A stretch of 43,201 bases of DNA from JALSKU01 sp964556545 (GTDB taxonomy: Bacteria; Campylobacterota; Campylobacteria; Campylobacterales; JALSKU01). The stretch lies in assembly GCA_964556545.1 (NCBI GenBank), contig CAZKWE010000085.1, forward strand, positions 1 through 43,201. The letters are read 5' to 3'. Positions 14,902 to 23,548 of this stretch are shown here, piece by piece; within the stretch, counting starts at the first letter, position 1; every line of letters begins with the position of its first letter. The position numbers and the translations under genes were made by a program. The notes under the pieces were generated by a model, which made no database searches, was not told the origin of the DNA, and saw nothing but the letters and a program-made list of their open reading frames with translations.

Positions 14902-14915
14902 CTTAAAGGCAGAAA

Positions 14916-16430
14916 ATGTCTGATAAATTTGAGTCTCAATATGATTTGCTAATCATAGGTGGCGGAGCGACAGGAAGCGGTATAGCTTTGGATGCGACTC
15001 TAAGAGGGCTTAAAACCATATTGGTTGAGCAAAATGATTTTGCCGAAGGAACCAGTAGCAGAAGTACCAAGCTGGTTCATGGAGGTGTGAGATATCTTGA
15101 AGATGCTGTTAAACATTTTGATAAAGAGCAATTTGATCTCGTCAAGGAAGGTCTTAGAGAAAGATATAAATTTCTTCATAATGCACCCCATCTCTCTTAT
15201 AAAGTTTCACTTTTAACTCCACTATATCACTGGTGGGAAGTGCCGTATATATATGCAGGGCTTTTTTTGTATGATATTATTTCAGGCAAATACAGAATCG
15301 GGAAAAGCACTATTGTTTGCAGAAAAGAAATTATCAAGAACGATCCGTCCATTAAGAAAAAAGGGTTAAAAGTCGCAGTCAAATACTATGATGGGGCTTT
15401 TAATGATGCCAGAATGGTTATAGCACTTCTTCAATCAGCCGAAGAAAAAGGTGCTGTTGTGAAAAATTATACGGAAGTAAAAAACCTTATAAAAAAAGAT
15501 GGTAAAGTTATCGGTGCAACCATATATGACAAAATAAATGATAAATATCAAGAAATATACGCAAAATATACAGTAAATGCCACAGGAGCATTTAGTGACA
15601 ACATAAGAAAAATGGCCGATAAAAGCTTAAAAAATATAATTAGACCAAGCAGTGGGACTCATATAGTATTGGATAAAAAATATCTTCCTTTAAAATCAGG
15701 AATAATGATACCCAAAACAAAAGATGGCAGAGTGCTTTTTATGTTGCCTTATCTTGGAAAGTGCCTTGTAGGTACTACCGATAATGAAGCCGATATACAA
15801 GAAAATCCCGTCGTTCCCGAAAATGACATAAAATATTTACTTGAACATATAAACCAATATTTTGACATTCAAATTACAAAAAAAGATATTTTGTCTTCTT
15901 TTACGGGTTTTAGACCTTTAATCGATTTAAACCATGAAAAAAATTCAGCAAGTTTGATAAGAGAGCATATTGTAGAAAAATTGCCTTGTGGTCTTATTAC
16001 AATAGCCGGCGGCAAATGGACAACTTATAGAAATATGGCGGAAGGCTTAGTTGACAAACTGACTGACAAACCCTGTATTACACATGATTATAAAGTAGTA
16101 GGCAGCAGAAACAATTTAAAAACAATCAAAAAAGATATTTTACTTATACTTAAAGATTCTGATTTATGCGATAGGCTTACCTCGCTTTATGGCGATAGAG
16201 TTTTCAAAATTATCAATATAGCCAAAAAAGAAGGGTTTGATTTTATTGACAAAAAGCATAAAATATTAAAAGCAGAAATTTTATACTGTATAAGATATGA
16301 GTATGTTAAAAAACCTTTTGATTTTCTAACAAGAAGAGTAATGCTAAGCTATACAGACGAAAAGGAATCCAAAAAGATAACCAATGATATTTCAACTATT
16401 ATAAAACAAGAATTTGGCATAATATTTTAA
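14916..16430 (+). CDS. glpD: Aerobic-type glycerol-3-phosphate dehydrogenase (quinone-linked)
   Basis: FAD enzyme oxidising sn-glycerol 3-phosphate to dihydroxyacetone phosphate at the inner membrane. The 504 residues have the FAD-binding LLIIGGGATGSGIA (11-24) and the GlpD signature FAEGTSSRSTKLVHGGVRYL. The substrate-domain TGFRPLIDL and GGKWTTYRNMAE motifs and a C-terminal helical domain complete the family profile. The start is ATG 14916 with AAAGG 6 nt upstream. It opens a three-gene operon with two further flavoproteins. glpK and glpF are absent, so G3P must arrive by another route, here probably the phosphodiesterases encoded on the opposite strand. Confidence 0.95.
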   Translation: MSDKFESQYDLLIIGGGATGSGIALDATLRGLKTILVEQNDFAEGTSSRSTKLVHGGVRYLEDAVKHFDKEQFDLVKEGLRERYKFLHNAPHLSYKVSLLTPLYHWWEVPYIYAGLFLYDIISGKYRIGKSTIVCRKEIIKNDPSIKKKGLKVAVKYYDGAFNDARMVIALLQSAEEKGAVVKNYTEVKNLIKKDGKVIGATIYDKINDKYQEIYAKYTVNATGAFSDNIRKMADKSLKNIIRPSSGTHIVLDKKYLPLKSGIMIPKTKDGRVLFMLPYLGKCLVGTTDNEADIQENPVVPENDIKYLLEHINQYFDIQITKKDILSSFTGFRPLIDLNHEKNSASLIREHIVEKLPCGLITIAGGKWTTYRNMAEGLVDKLTDKPCITHDYKVVGSRNNLKTIKKDILLILKDSDLCDRLTSLYGDRVFKIINIAKKEGFDFIDKKHKILKAEILYCIRYEYVKKPFDFLTRRVMLSYTDEKESKKITNDISTIIKQEFGIIF

Positions 16431-16458
16431 AAAGCCCTTAATGTAAAAAAGGAAAATA

Positions 16459-17862
16459 TTGAAACCTATAGATTTAAACAATCTTTTTCCAAAAAGAAAG
16501 ATAAATTTTAAGCAAGATGAACTTTTTGATATAGCTGTTATCGGGGGAGGAGTTGTCGGATGCGCTACTTTTAGGGAATTTTGTATAAACGGAGCAAAAA
16601 CTGTACTCATAGAAAAAGAAAATGATATTCTTGAAGGTGCAAGTAAAGGCAACAGTGCACTTCTTCATACGGGTTTTGATGCACCCGTTGGTACACTTGA
16701 ACATCAATGTATCCAAAGAGGATATAATGAATTTTTAAAAATAAAAGATAAATTAAACCTTCCTATATCTAAAACATCAGCACTTGTTGTTGCCTGGAAT
16801 GAGGAACAGCTTGGAAAATTTGATGCAATTTTAAAAAAAGGTTTTAGCAATGGCGTAAATGATTTGGAATTGATTGACAAGAATACGCTTTTAAAAAAAG
16901 AACCCAATTTGAGCAAAGATGCAAAAGGTGCTATATGGGTAAAAGGAGAGTCGGTTATAGATCCATGGAGTACTCCTTTGGCATACATAAAAGAAGGTGT
17001 TTTGCATGGTGGCAAACTTGCTTTTTCATGTAAAGTAAATAGTGGAAACTTTGATGGTACCCATTGGATATTGAAAACTTCAAGAAGAGATATAAAAACT
17101 AAGATTGTAATAAATGTGGCAGGATTATATAGTGATGAAGTAGAAAATATACATAAAAAAGACAGTTTTAAAATTATACCAAGAAAAGGTCAGTTTTTAG
17201 TATATGATAAAAGTGCTTTTGATCTTATCAATGCTATTATTTTACCTGTACCTACAAAAAGAACTAAAGGTGTTGTTATCACAAAAACCGCTTTTGGCAA
17301 TATACTTGTAGGACCTACTGCCGAAGATCAAGAGAGTAAAACAGACTCTTCAACTGTTGAAAAAACCTTAAAAGATCTTCGTCAAAAAGCCATCAAAATG
17401 GTACCTAATCTAAAATATCATGATATAACAGCAACTTTTGCCGGACTCAGACCGGCATCAGATAAGACATATTACCGTGTCAGTATAGATAAAAAAAATA
17501 ACTGGATAACACTCGGAGGCATCAGATCAACAGGATTGACTGCTTCCCTTGGTTTGGCAAAGTATATTTTTGAACAACTTGGTGAAAAATATGAAAAAAA
17601 GCACAACATAGATAAAACCGTATCCGTACCGAACATTTCACAATTTGCAAAAAGAGATTTTGAAAAGAAAGGATACAAAAAGATTATCTGTCATTGCGAA
17701 TTGGTAACTGACAGAGAAATAAAAAATGCCCTTAAAGGAGTGTGTGGTGCCGGCACACTCGGCGGACTCAAAAGAAGAACAAGAGCGGCAATGGGAAGAT
17801 GCCAAGGTTTTAACTGCCTTGCAAATATTGCAGAACTTTGTGAAAAAGAGAGTCAAATATGA
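16459..17862 (+). CDS. GlpA/LhgO-like FAD oxidoreductase with C-terminal BFD [2Fe-2S] domain
   Basis: A 467-residue DAO-superfamily flavoprotein. FAD motif IAVIGGGVVGCA (25-36); the SALLHTGFDAP and GLRPASDKTYY segments resemble L-2-hydroxyglutarate oxidase and GlpA. The tail (about 405-460) is a BFD-like domain with Cys411, Cys413, Cys448 and Cys453 in a CxC...CxxxxC pattern that should hold a [2Fe-2S] cluster, as in the GlpA C-terminus. The start is TTG 16459 with AAGGA 5 nt upstream. It overlaps the following gene by 4 nt. In Firmicutes and Thermotogae a similar pair forms an anaerobic G3P dehydrogenase. The donor here is probably G3P or a related 2-hydroxy compound; this is inferred from context. 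Confidence 0.85.
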   Translation: MKPIDLNNLFPKRKINFKQDELFDIAVIGGGVVGCATFREFCINGAKTVLIEKENDILEGASKGNSALLHTGFDAPVGTLEHQCIQRGYNEFLKIKDKLNLPISKTSALVVAWNEEQLGKFDAILKKGFSNGVNDLELIDKNTLLKKEPNLSKDAKGAIWVKGESVIDPWSTPLAYIKEGVLHGGKLAFSCKVNSGNFDGTHWILKTSRRDIKTKIVINVAGLYSDEVENIHKKDSFKIIPRKGQFLVYDKSAFDLINAIILPVPTKRTKGVVITKTAFGNILVGPTAEDQESKTDSSTVEKTLKDLRQKAIKMVPNLKYHDITATFAGLRPASDKTYYRVSIDKKNNWITLGGIRSTGLTASLGLAKYIFEQLGEKYEKKHNIDKTVSVPNISQFAKRDFEKKGYKKIICHCELVTDREIKNALKGVCGAGTLGGLKRRTRAAMGRCQGFNCLANIAELCEKESQI

Positions 17863-19079
17863 TACAAGAAGTAGATATAGCTATTATAGGAGGAGGGACT
17901 TCGGGATTATCCTGTGCCATAGAATTGGCAAAAAAAGATAATATAAGTATCATAGTTTTTGAAAGAGAAGAAGAGTGCGGAGGTGCACCAAGACACTGTG
18001 GACACAAAGGGTTTGGAATTGCTGAATTTAAACAGCTTCTCTCCGGAAAAGAGTATGCAAAAAAACTTTATCAAAAAGCAGTAAAAAGTAAAGTTCATAT
18101 AAAAACTTTACATACGGCTTATAAACTCAAAAAAGGAAATTTACTTTATTTTACCACTCCAGCGGGAATTAAAAAATATAAAGCCAAAAAGATAGTTTTT
18201 GCTACAGGAGCAAGAGAAACACCTAGACCTTCAAGACTTATAGGAGGTATACGAAGTCATAATATTATTACAACCGGTACCCTGCAAAGATTTTTATATC
18301 TCAACGATAGAATACCTTTCAAAAACAGCATTATTATTGGGAGCGAAGATGTTAGTTTTTCAGCACTTTTCAGCCTAAAAAAGCATAATATTGCTCCTCA
18401 AGGTATATTGGAAAAAAATAGCAATATTCAAACATATCCCATACTTTATCCCATAGGTAAATATATATTTAAAACAGATATTTTTACCGATATCAAAGAA
18501 CCTGTTATAAACGGAGAAAACAAAAAAATAAAAAGTATCTCTTTTAAACATAAAAATATACAAAATATGATAGAGTGCGAAGGAGTAATTTGCAGTGGCG
18601 GCTTTGTGCCTGAAAGTTTTATTCTGAAAAAATTTTTTGATATATTTAATTTTCACAACAATTCTCCTCACATTACTCAAAATTTTCAAACCAGAAAAAA
18701 AGATATATTTCTAATCGGAAATATTATAAGAGGGGCATTAAGCTCTTTTAGTTGCTATTATGAAGCAAAAAAATGTGCCAAAGCGGTATATAACTCACTT
18801 ACAAATGACAAACCTTTAAATATAGTGGAAATTGAAGCTGATGAAACTATTGACTGGTATTATCCCTCTATGGTAGATATAGACACTCCTTACGATATAC
18901 TGACAAATATAAAATTAAAAAAGAGTGGCAATTATAAAATAGAAGTTTTATTGGACAATAAGGCAATGATTGTAAAAAATGGATATTTTAGAAGTTACCA
19001 AAAGATAAAAATTCCAAATATAAATACAATCATTCCTACAAAAAGCAAGATATATATTACTGCAACCGAGCTTACATAG
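17859..19079 (+). CDS. GlpB-like NAD(P)/FAD-dependent oxidoreductase
   Basis: A 406-residue pyridine-disulfide-fold flavoprotein without a redox disulfide. FAD motif IAIIGGGTSG (7-16) and the signature ATGARETPRPSR followed by HNIITTGTLQ, typical of the GlpB/HcnB/opine-oxidase group. The second nucleotide site is degenerate (IIIGSEDVSFSA), so NAD(P) binding is doubtful. Later GGFVPE and GNIIRG motifs support FAD. The last 80 residues form a small beta domain. ATG overlaps the GlpA-like stop by 4 nt. The two probably form a flavoprotein complex passing electrons from the [2Fe-2S] domain. The DUF1667 protein that often follows in Firmicutes is absent. The 3' end overlaps the convergent GDPD gene by 8 bp. 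Confidence 0.82.
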   Translation: MIQEVDIAIIGGGTSGLSCAIELAKKDNISIIVFEREEECGGAPRHCGHKGFGIAEFKQLLSGKEYAKKLYQKAVKSKVHIKTLHTAYKLKKGNLLYFTTPAGIKKYKAKKIVFATGARETPRPSRLIGGIRSHNIITTGTLQRFLYLNDRIPFKNSIIIGSEDVSFSALFSLKKHNIAPQGILEKNSNIQTYPILYPIGKYIFKTDIFTDIKEPVINGENKKIKSISFKHKNIQNMIECEGVICSGGFVPESFILKKFFDIFNFHNNSPHITQNFQTRKKDIFLIGNIIRGALSSFSCYYEAKKCAKAVYNSLTNDKPLNIVEIEADETIDWYYPSMVDIDTPYDILTNIKLKKSGNYKIEVLLDNKAMIVKNGYFRSYQKIKIPNINTIIPTKSKIYITATELT

Positions 19080-19884
19080 GCATATTCTCAAGATAATCAG
19101 TAAAAATAGACTTGACACCTTCATTAAAAAGTTTATCTCTTAATCTTTGTGAATTTACAGTATATACATTTACATAAAAGTTGTTTTTATTTACTTCTTT
19201 GATAATATCTTTACATGCTATACCTACATCAAAATGATAAGCAAAAACATTTAATTCTTTCAAATAAGATATAAGATTGGAGGGATGCTTTGCTTCTACT
19301 AAAGCAGCTGTTAAAATATCAGGAATATATCTTTTTAACTCTTTTATATATGAATGGTTAAATGACGATACAAGCAAAGATTCTTTTACTTGATACTCTT
19401 CGATAAGATCAGCAATCTTTCTTGTTGCTATGGTATCAAAAGGTGTATTGCTCATATCTTTTATCTCAATATTAATAGGCATGTTATACTTTTTTGAAAA
19501 CTTTAGAATATCAGATAATTTGGAAATTTTTTGTGATTTGGGATTATTAAGAATATATCCGTTGCTTATGGATTTAAACGGATCTATTTTGTAAAACCAA
19601 CTTGAAAAATCAAGCTCGCTTATCTCGCTGTAAGTATAATCAGCAATTCTATATGGTTTTTTAAAGTTTTTATGTTTATTTACATCACTTGTTCTAAGAA
19701 GAGTATCATCATGTATAATAATTGCTTGAGCATCTTTGGTAAAGAATACATCAAGCTCTATAAAATCACACTTTCCAATCGAAGACTTAAAGGCATCCAT
19801 AGTATTTTCGGCTTTTATAGATCTGTCACCTCTGTGTGCTGCAATTAGATGCTCTTTATCTTTAAAAAGTTTTTTCATATTCAT
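19072..19884 (-). CDS. Glycerophosphodiester phosphodiesterase, GDPD (UgpQ-like) family
   Basis: Hydrolyses glycerophosphodiesters to sn-glycerol 3-phosphate plus an alcohol. The 270-residue TIM-barrel protein carries AAHRGD (His17, Arg18), AENT (Glu26; the usual PENT Pro is Ala), ELDV (Glu43, Asp45) and IIHDD (His58), which together give the catalytic and metal-binding set. There is no signal peptide, so it acts in the cytoplasm. I place the start at ATG 19884, which overlaps the upstream stop by one base and has AAGGA about 8 nt upstream; a TTG at 19890 is possible. It is last in the ABC-importer operon. Confidence 0.93.
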   Translation of the reverse strand: MNMKKLFKDKEHLIAAHRGDRSIKAENTMDAFKSSIGKCDFIELDVFFTKDAQAIIIHDDTLLRTSDVNKHKNFKKPYRIADYTYSEISELDFSSWFYKIDPFKSISNGYILNNPKSQKISKLSDILKFSKKYNMPINIEIKDMSNTPFDTIATRKIADLIEEYQVKESLLVSSFNHSYIKELKRYIPDILTAALVEAKHPSNLISYLKELNVFAYHFDVGIACKDIIKEVNKNNFYVNVYTVNSQRLRDKLFNEGVKSIFTDYLENMPM

Positions 19885-20672
19885 CAGCAATTTCCTTCAT
19901 AAATATCATCTTCATTTAAAAATTCATGGTGATGAATAAGTAAAAAATTTCTATTTATATTCATTATGGCATAGGTAGGTTTTTCTTCATTTGTCAAATA
20001 TTCTCTTTCTTCATTTGGTCTGTAAGCTACTTCAAAAACAGTGCTTTTTGTAGAATGTAAAGAGATATTGCCTTTATTCATTTGTGTAATTCTATGCAAA
20101 TGACCAAAGGTTATATGTTTTATATTTTTATATTTTTCTATAATATTCCAAAATTTATCCGACTCTTTCAAGTTGGCGGTATTATCCATTTCATACATAC
20201 CGGATACCAAAGGATGATGATGCATAAATATATATATCTCTTTATCCTGCTTGTTTTTCAAAGTCTCTTCAATCCATTTCAATCTTTTAGAACAAAGTCG
20301 CCCATACGGCTTGTTTTTTACATTGGTATCAAGAAACACAAAAGCAAATTCTTCAATATCAACAATATACTGAGCAAAACCATCATTTTTAAATTGTGGA
20401 AAAAAATCAAAAAACATATCCCTGTCATCATGGTTGCCTATGATTGGATATACTGGAAAATCATATCTTTTGATAATTTTACAAAAAGTATTATAAGCCT
20501 TACTTGAGGGGGTATTCACCAAATCTCCACTAATGATTATCATACTGGCATTGCTATGATTTGCCCGTATGCTTTGCAAAGCTTTTTCCAGTCTCAAAGA
20601 AGGGTTTATGCCGTATAAATTTTTTTTACTCTTTTCAATGATATGGGTATCGCTTAAATGAATTATTTTCAA
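19884..20672 (-). CDS. GpdQ/Icc-like metallophosphodiesterase
   Basis: A 262-residue class III cyclic-nucleotide/glycerophosphodiester phosphodiesterase with the full binuclear metal set: LSDTH (Asp8, His10), ISGDLVN (Asp50), IGNHDD (Asn80, His81), MHHHP (His151-153) and FGHLH (His191, His193). Length, motif spacing and the LYG...N segment after the first motif are close to Enterobacter GpdQ, a glycerophosphodiesterase; cAMP phosphodiesterase (CpdA) is the alternative. There is no signal peptide. The start is TTG 20672 overlapping the permease stop (TTGA), with no good Shine-Dalgarno, so translation is probably coupled. With the GDPD gene it gives two unrelated enzymes for the same bond. Confidence 0.88.
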   Translation of the reverse strand: MKIIHLSDTHIIEKSKKNLYGINPSLRLEKALQSIRANHSNASMIIISGDLVNTPSSKAYNTFCKIIKRYDFPVYPIIGNHDDRDMFFDFFPQFKNDGFAQYIVDIEEFAFVFLDTNVKNKPYGRLCSKRLKWIEETLKNKQDKEIYIFMHHHPLVSGMYEMDNTANLKESDKFWNIIEKYKNIKHITFGHLHRITQMNKGNISLHSTKSTVFEVAYRPNEEREYLTNEEKPTYAIMNINRNFLLIHHHEFLNEDDIYEGNC

Positions 20673-21520
20673 TTTTTTCTACTAATAAAAAGATTTATCA
20701 AAGCAACTACGGTTATGACTACTACTATCAGAAAAGATACCGCATTTAAAACAGGAGTTGAACTGTATTTTATACGGGAAAACAGATCAACAGGTAAAGT
20801 AGGATCAGATCCGATTAAAAATATAGTAGTATTAAAATTTGAAAAACTTATCAAAAATGCCACAACAAATGCTCCTATAATTGCCGGTCTTAAAAACGGT
20901 ATAGTAATATACCATATAGACTCCAATCTAGTAGCTTTCAGACTTAAGGCCGCTTCTTCCAGCGATCTGTCAAATTTTTTCAATCTTGCCCCCACTAACA
21001 ACATAACATAAGTAGCACAAAAAGAGAATTGCCCTAAAACAACAAGCCAAAAACTCGGACTTAAAAATTCAACGCTCCAACCGAATTTTTCTTCAAGATA
21101 ACTTCCTAAAAGAGTTGATGATATAAGTATAGATATACCTAAAATTACTCCCGGTATTACAAGAGGCGATAAAGCTAAAAAATATAACAAACTTTTAAAT
21201 CTAAACTGTTCCTCTTCAAAAAGAAGTGCCGCTGCAGTACCCACTATAGTTGATATAGTTGCAACATAAAATGCCGTTTTAATACTTGTAACTATACTCT
21301 GAATCAAATCTTCATCTGCAAAAAGACCTGTTCTTTGGTCAGTATTTGCAAAAAACCAATCCAAAGTAAAACCCTTCCATGGCAAAGCTATAAAATCAGA
21401 GTTGTTAAATGCCAAAACTGAAATTGTTACAAGAGGAATAATCAAAAAGATAAAAAAACATACAATATAAAATCTATATGTATATTTATACAATGGTGAA
21501 TTTGGTAGTGAGCGTATCAT
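20669..21520 (-). CDS. ABC transporter permease, PotC-like
   Basis: A 283-residue inner-membrane permease of the PotC branch of the binding-protein-dependent (MetI-like) family. About six membrane segments are visible. The EAA loop that contacts the ATPase is EEAALSLKATRLESIWYITI with IPFLRPAI after it. A periplasmic segment follows the first helix. It overlaps the upstream permease by 4 nt (ATGA) and the phosphodiesterase downstream by 4 nt. Substrate cannot be read from the permease; see the binding protein at 23549. Confidence 0.93.
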   Translation of the reverse strand: MIRSLPNSPLYKYTYRFYIVCFFIFLIIPLVTISVLAFNNSDFIALPWKGFTLDWFFANTDQRTGLFADEDLIQSIVTSIKTAFYVATISTIVGTAAALLFEEEQFRFKSLLYFLALSPLVIPGVILGISILISSTLLGSYLEEKFGWSVEFLSPSFWLVVLGQFSFCATYVMLLVGARLKKFDRSLEEAALSLKATRLESIWYITIPFLRPAIIGAFVVAFLISFSNFNTTIFLIGSDPTLPVDLFSRIKYSSTPVLNAVSFLIVVVITVVALINLFISRKN

Positions 21521-22380
21521 GATCCGACCCTCTCAAGCTTTTGACCTGTCAGCTTCAATGCTATCCATATTATAAATGATGATATAACAAGCAACAAAAA
21601 ACCAAACGCTGCCCCTTCGCCCCAATTGAATGTTGATAAAAATTCATTATAAATTTGCTCGGTAAACCACAATGAGCTTTTCCCTCCCAATATATCAGGC
21701 ACAACAAAATCTCCAATTACAAGCATAAAAACTATTATACCTCCCGAGGTGATACCGGGCATGGAATAAGGTATAATAATTTTGGTAAAAATAGTCCATT
21801 TTGAAGCTCCAAGATCACTTGCGGCTTCTATAAGAGAATCATCAAGACTCTCCAATGTTGACATAACGGGAACTATCATAAAAAGCATAGAAAAATAAAG
21901 CAATCCCACAACCATACTAAAATTTGAATATAACATTTTTATAGGTTTATCAATCAGACCTGTATACATAAGAAACTCATTGATAATTCCATGATCTCCC
22001 AAAATAATCATCCATCCATATACTGTTACCAACTCTCCAACCCATATGGGGATAAGAAGCAACAAAGTTAAAAAACCGGAGTATTTTTTAGATATTACTT
22101 TTGTTAAATAAAAGGCTACCGGGAAAGTTACAATAAATGATAAAACTGTTATACCTATAGCATAAGCGGCTGTATTGACAAAAGTAAGCCAATATATTTT
22201 ATTTTTAAAAAATGTTGCATAATGTTCAAAAGTAAAAATTTTACCACCGGTATCGCTATCAACCTGAAACGAACTTATAAAAAGATCTATATGTGGAAGT
22301 ACGATCAAAAGAATAAGCCATAAAAGAACCGGCACAATCAATAAATAAAATGTAAAATTAAAACCTTCTGTATTTTTCAT
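21517..22380 (-). CDS. ABC transporter permease, PotB-like
   Basis: A 287-residue PotB-type permease with six predicted membrane segments and the EAA loop IEAASDLGASKWTIFTKIII followed by PYSMPG. It is the heterodimer partner of the next gene. ATG 22380 has GAGGA upstream and lies 10 nt after the ATPase stop. It is a close family relative of spermidine/putrescine and 2-aminoethylphosphonate permeases, which import small amines or amine-phosphorus compounds. Confidence 0.93.
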   Translation of the reverse strand: MKNTEGFNFTFYLLIVPVLLWLILLIVLPHIDLFISSFQVDSDTGGKIFTFEHYATFFKNKIYWLTFVNTAAYAIGITVLSFIVTFPVAFYLTKVISKKYSGFLTLLLLIPIWVGELVTVYGWMIILGDHGIINEFLMYTGLIDKPIKMLYSNFSMVVGLLYFSMLFMIVPVMSTLESLDDSLIEAASDLGASKWTIFTKIIIPYSMPGITSGGIIVFMLVIGDFVVPDILGGKSSLWFTEQIYNEFLSTFNWGEGAAFGFLLLVISSFIIWIALKLTGQKLERVGS

Positions 22381-22390
22381 AATGAATTCC

Positions 22391-23443
22391 TCAATAACAT
22401 TTTAAATTATTATAATTAATACCCACTTCAATATTATCACCTTCTTTTAAATTCTCAAATTTGGCATTTTGAGGAAGAGATATCAGAATTTCGGTTTTGC
22501 TTGTTAACTCAATTGCAGACACTTTTGTATTTGAACCGTCAAATAAAACAGTTTTTATTTTGACATTAAATCTTGTTATGTCTTTAAGATCATCAGTTGG
22601 CGAGAGTATAAAAGCTTCCGGTCTTATATATAAAACCTTCGGATTAAAATCCAATCCCTTTTTCTTAAGTTTCCAGCCATTTTTTGTGATGATAAAATCA
22701 CCTTTCATACCTTTTATTTCTATCTTGTTACTTTCGCCTACAAAACCTGCAACAAATGCTGTTTTTGGATGTTTGTATAAATTTACAGGAGTATCAATCT
22801 GCTCAAATTTACCTTTGTTCATAACAGCAACTTTGTCACTCATAACAAGTGCTTCAGACTGATCATGGGTAATATAAATAAATGTTGTACCAATCTCTTT
22901 TTGAAGCAGTTTTAATTCTATTTTCATATGTTCTCTTAATTTTCTATCAAGTGCACCAAGAGGCTCATCCAAAAGCAATATAGATGGTTTCATAACAAGA
23001 CTTCTGGCTATGGCGACTCTTTGTCTTTGTCCGCCGGAAAGTTCTGTCACTTTTTTCTTTTCATAACCCTGAAGACTGACTCTCTCCAACATATCTGTAA
23101 CTCTAATATCAATTTCCGATTTTTTTAATTTTTGTCTTTTTAATCCAAATGCAACATTTTCTCTAACATTCATCATGGGAAATAGTGCTAAACTTTGAAA
23201 TACAATATTTACAGGTCTTTTTTCCGGAGGAATTCCTTTCATGGAAGTGCCTCTTATATATATCTCTCCTGAAGTTTGGGGAGTAAAACCCGATATCATT
23301 CTAAGAAGTGTTGTTTTACCACAGCCTGATGGTCCCAATATTGAAAAGAATCCCCCTTCGTCTACATCAAAACTTACATCTTTTACAGCAGTAAAACCTT
23401 TAAACTCTTTTGTAAGATTTTTTATCTCCAATATTTTACTCAT
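22391..23443 (-). CDS. ABC transporter ATPase, PotA-like
   Basis: A 350-residue ATPase with Walker A GPSGCGKTTLL, the Q-loop VFQSLALFP, signature LSGGQRQRVAIARS, Walker B ILLLDEPLGALD and the H-loop ITHDQSEA. A C-terminal TOBE-type regulatory domain (about 240-350) places it in the PotA/UgpC/MalK class. I prefer ATG 23443, which has AAGGAG about 8 nt upstream; a TTG two codons earlier is less likely. It is separated from the binding-protein gene by 105 bp containing a strong hairpin, which could lower its expression relative to the binding protein. Confidence 0.95.
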   Translation of the reverse strand: MSKILEIKNLTKEFKGFTAVKDVSFDVDEGGFFSILGPSGCGKTTLLRMISGFTPQTSGEIYIRGTSMKGIPPEKRPVNIVFQSLALFPMMNVRENVAFGLKRQKLKKSEIDIRVTDMLERVSLQGYEKKKVTELSGGQRQRVAIARSLVMKPSILLLDEPLGALDRKLREHMKIELKLLQKEIGTTFIYITHDQSEALVMSDKVAVMNKGKFEQIDTPVNLYKHPKTAFVAGFVGESNKIEIKGMKGDFIITKNGWKLKKKGLDFNPKVLYIRPEAFILSPTDDLKDITRFNVKIKTVLFDGSNTKVSAIELTSKTEILISLPQNAKFENLKEGDNIEVGINYNNLKCY

Positions 23444-23501
23444 GCCCAATTCTCCTTAATACATAGCAAAAAATTTCATAAAATATTTTACTATATGTTA
23501 T

Positions 23502-23534
23502 ATTCTACACCAGAGCTTTTTTCTGGTGTAGAAT
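23502..23534 (-). other. 13-bp hairpin between binding-protein and ATPase genes
   Basis: Perfect inverted repeat ATTCTACACCAGA (23502-23514) and TCTGGTGTAGAAT (23522-23534) with a 7-nt loop. On the minus strand no U-run follows, so it is not a classical terminator. It is more likely a 3'-end stabiliser or partial terminator that keeps the binding-protein mRNA in excess, as seen in many ABC operons. Confidence 0.75.
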
Positions 23535-23548
23535 TTTATAAATAAAGT

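Noticed and set aside
23502..23534. Intrinsic terminator of the binding-protein gene.
   Set aside because: No U-run follows on the coding (minus) strand; only a weak T-rich stretch exists on the other strand.
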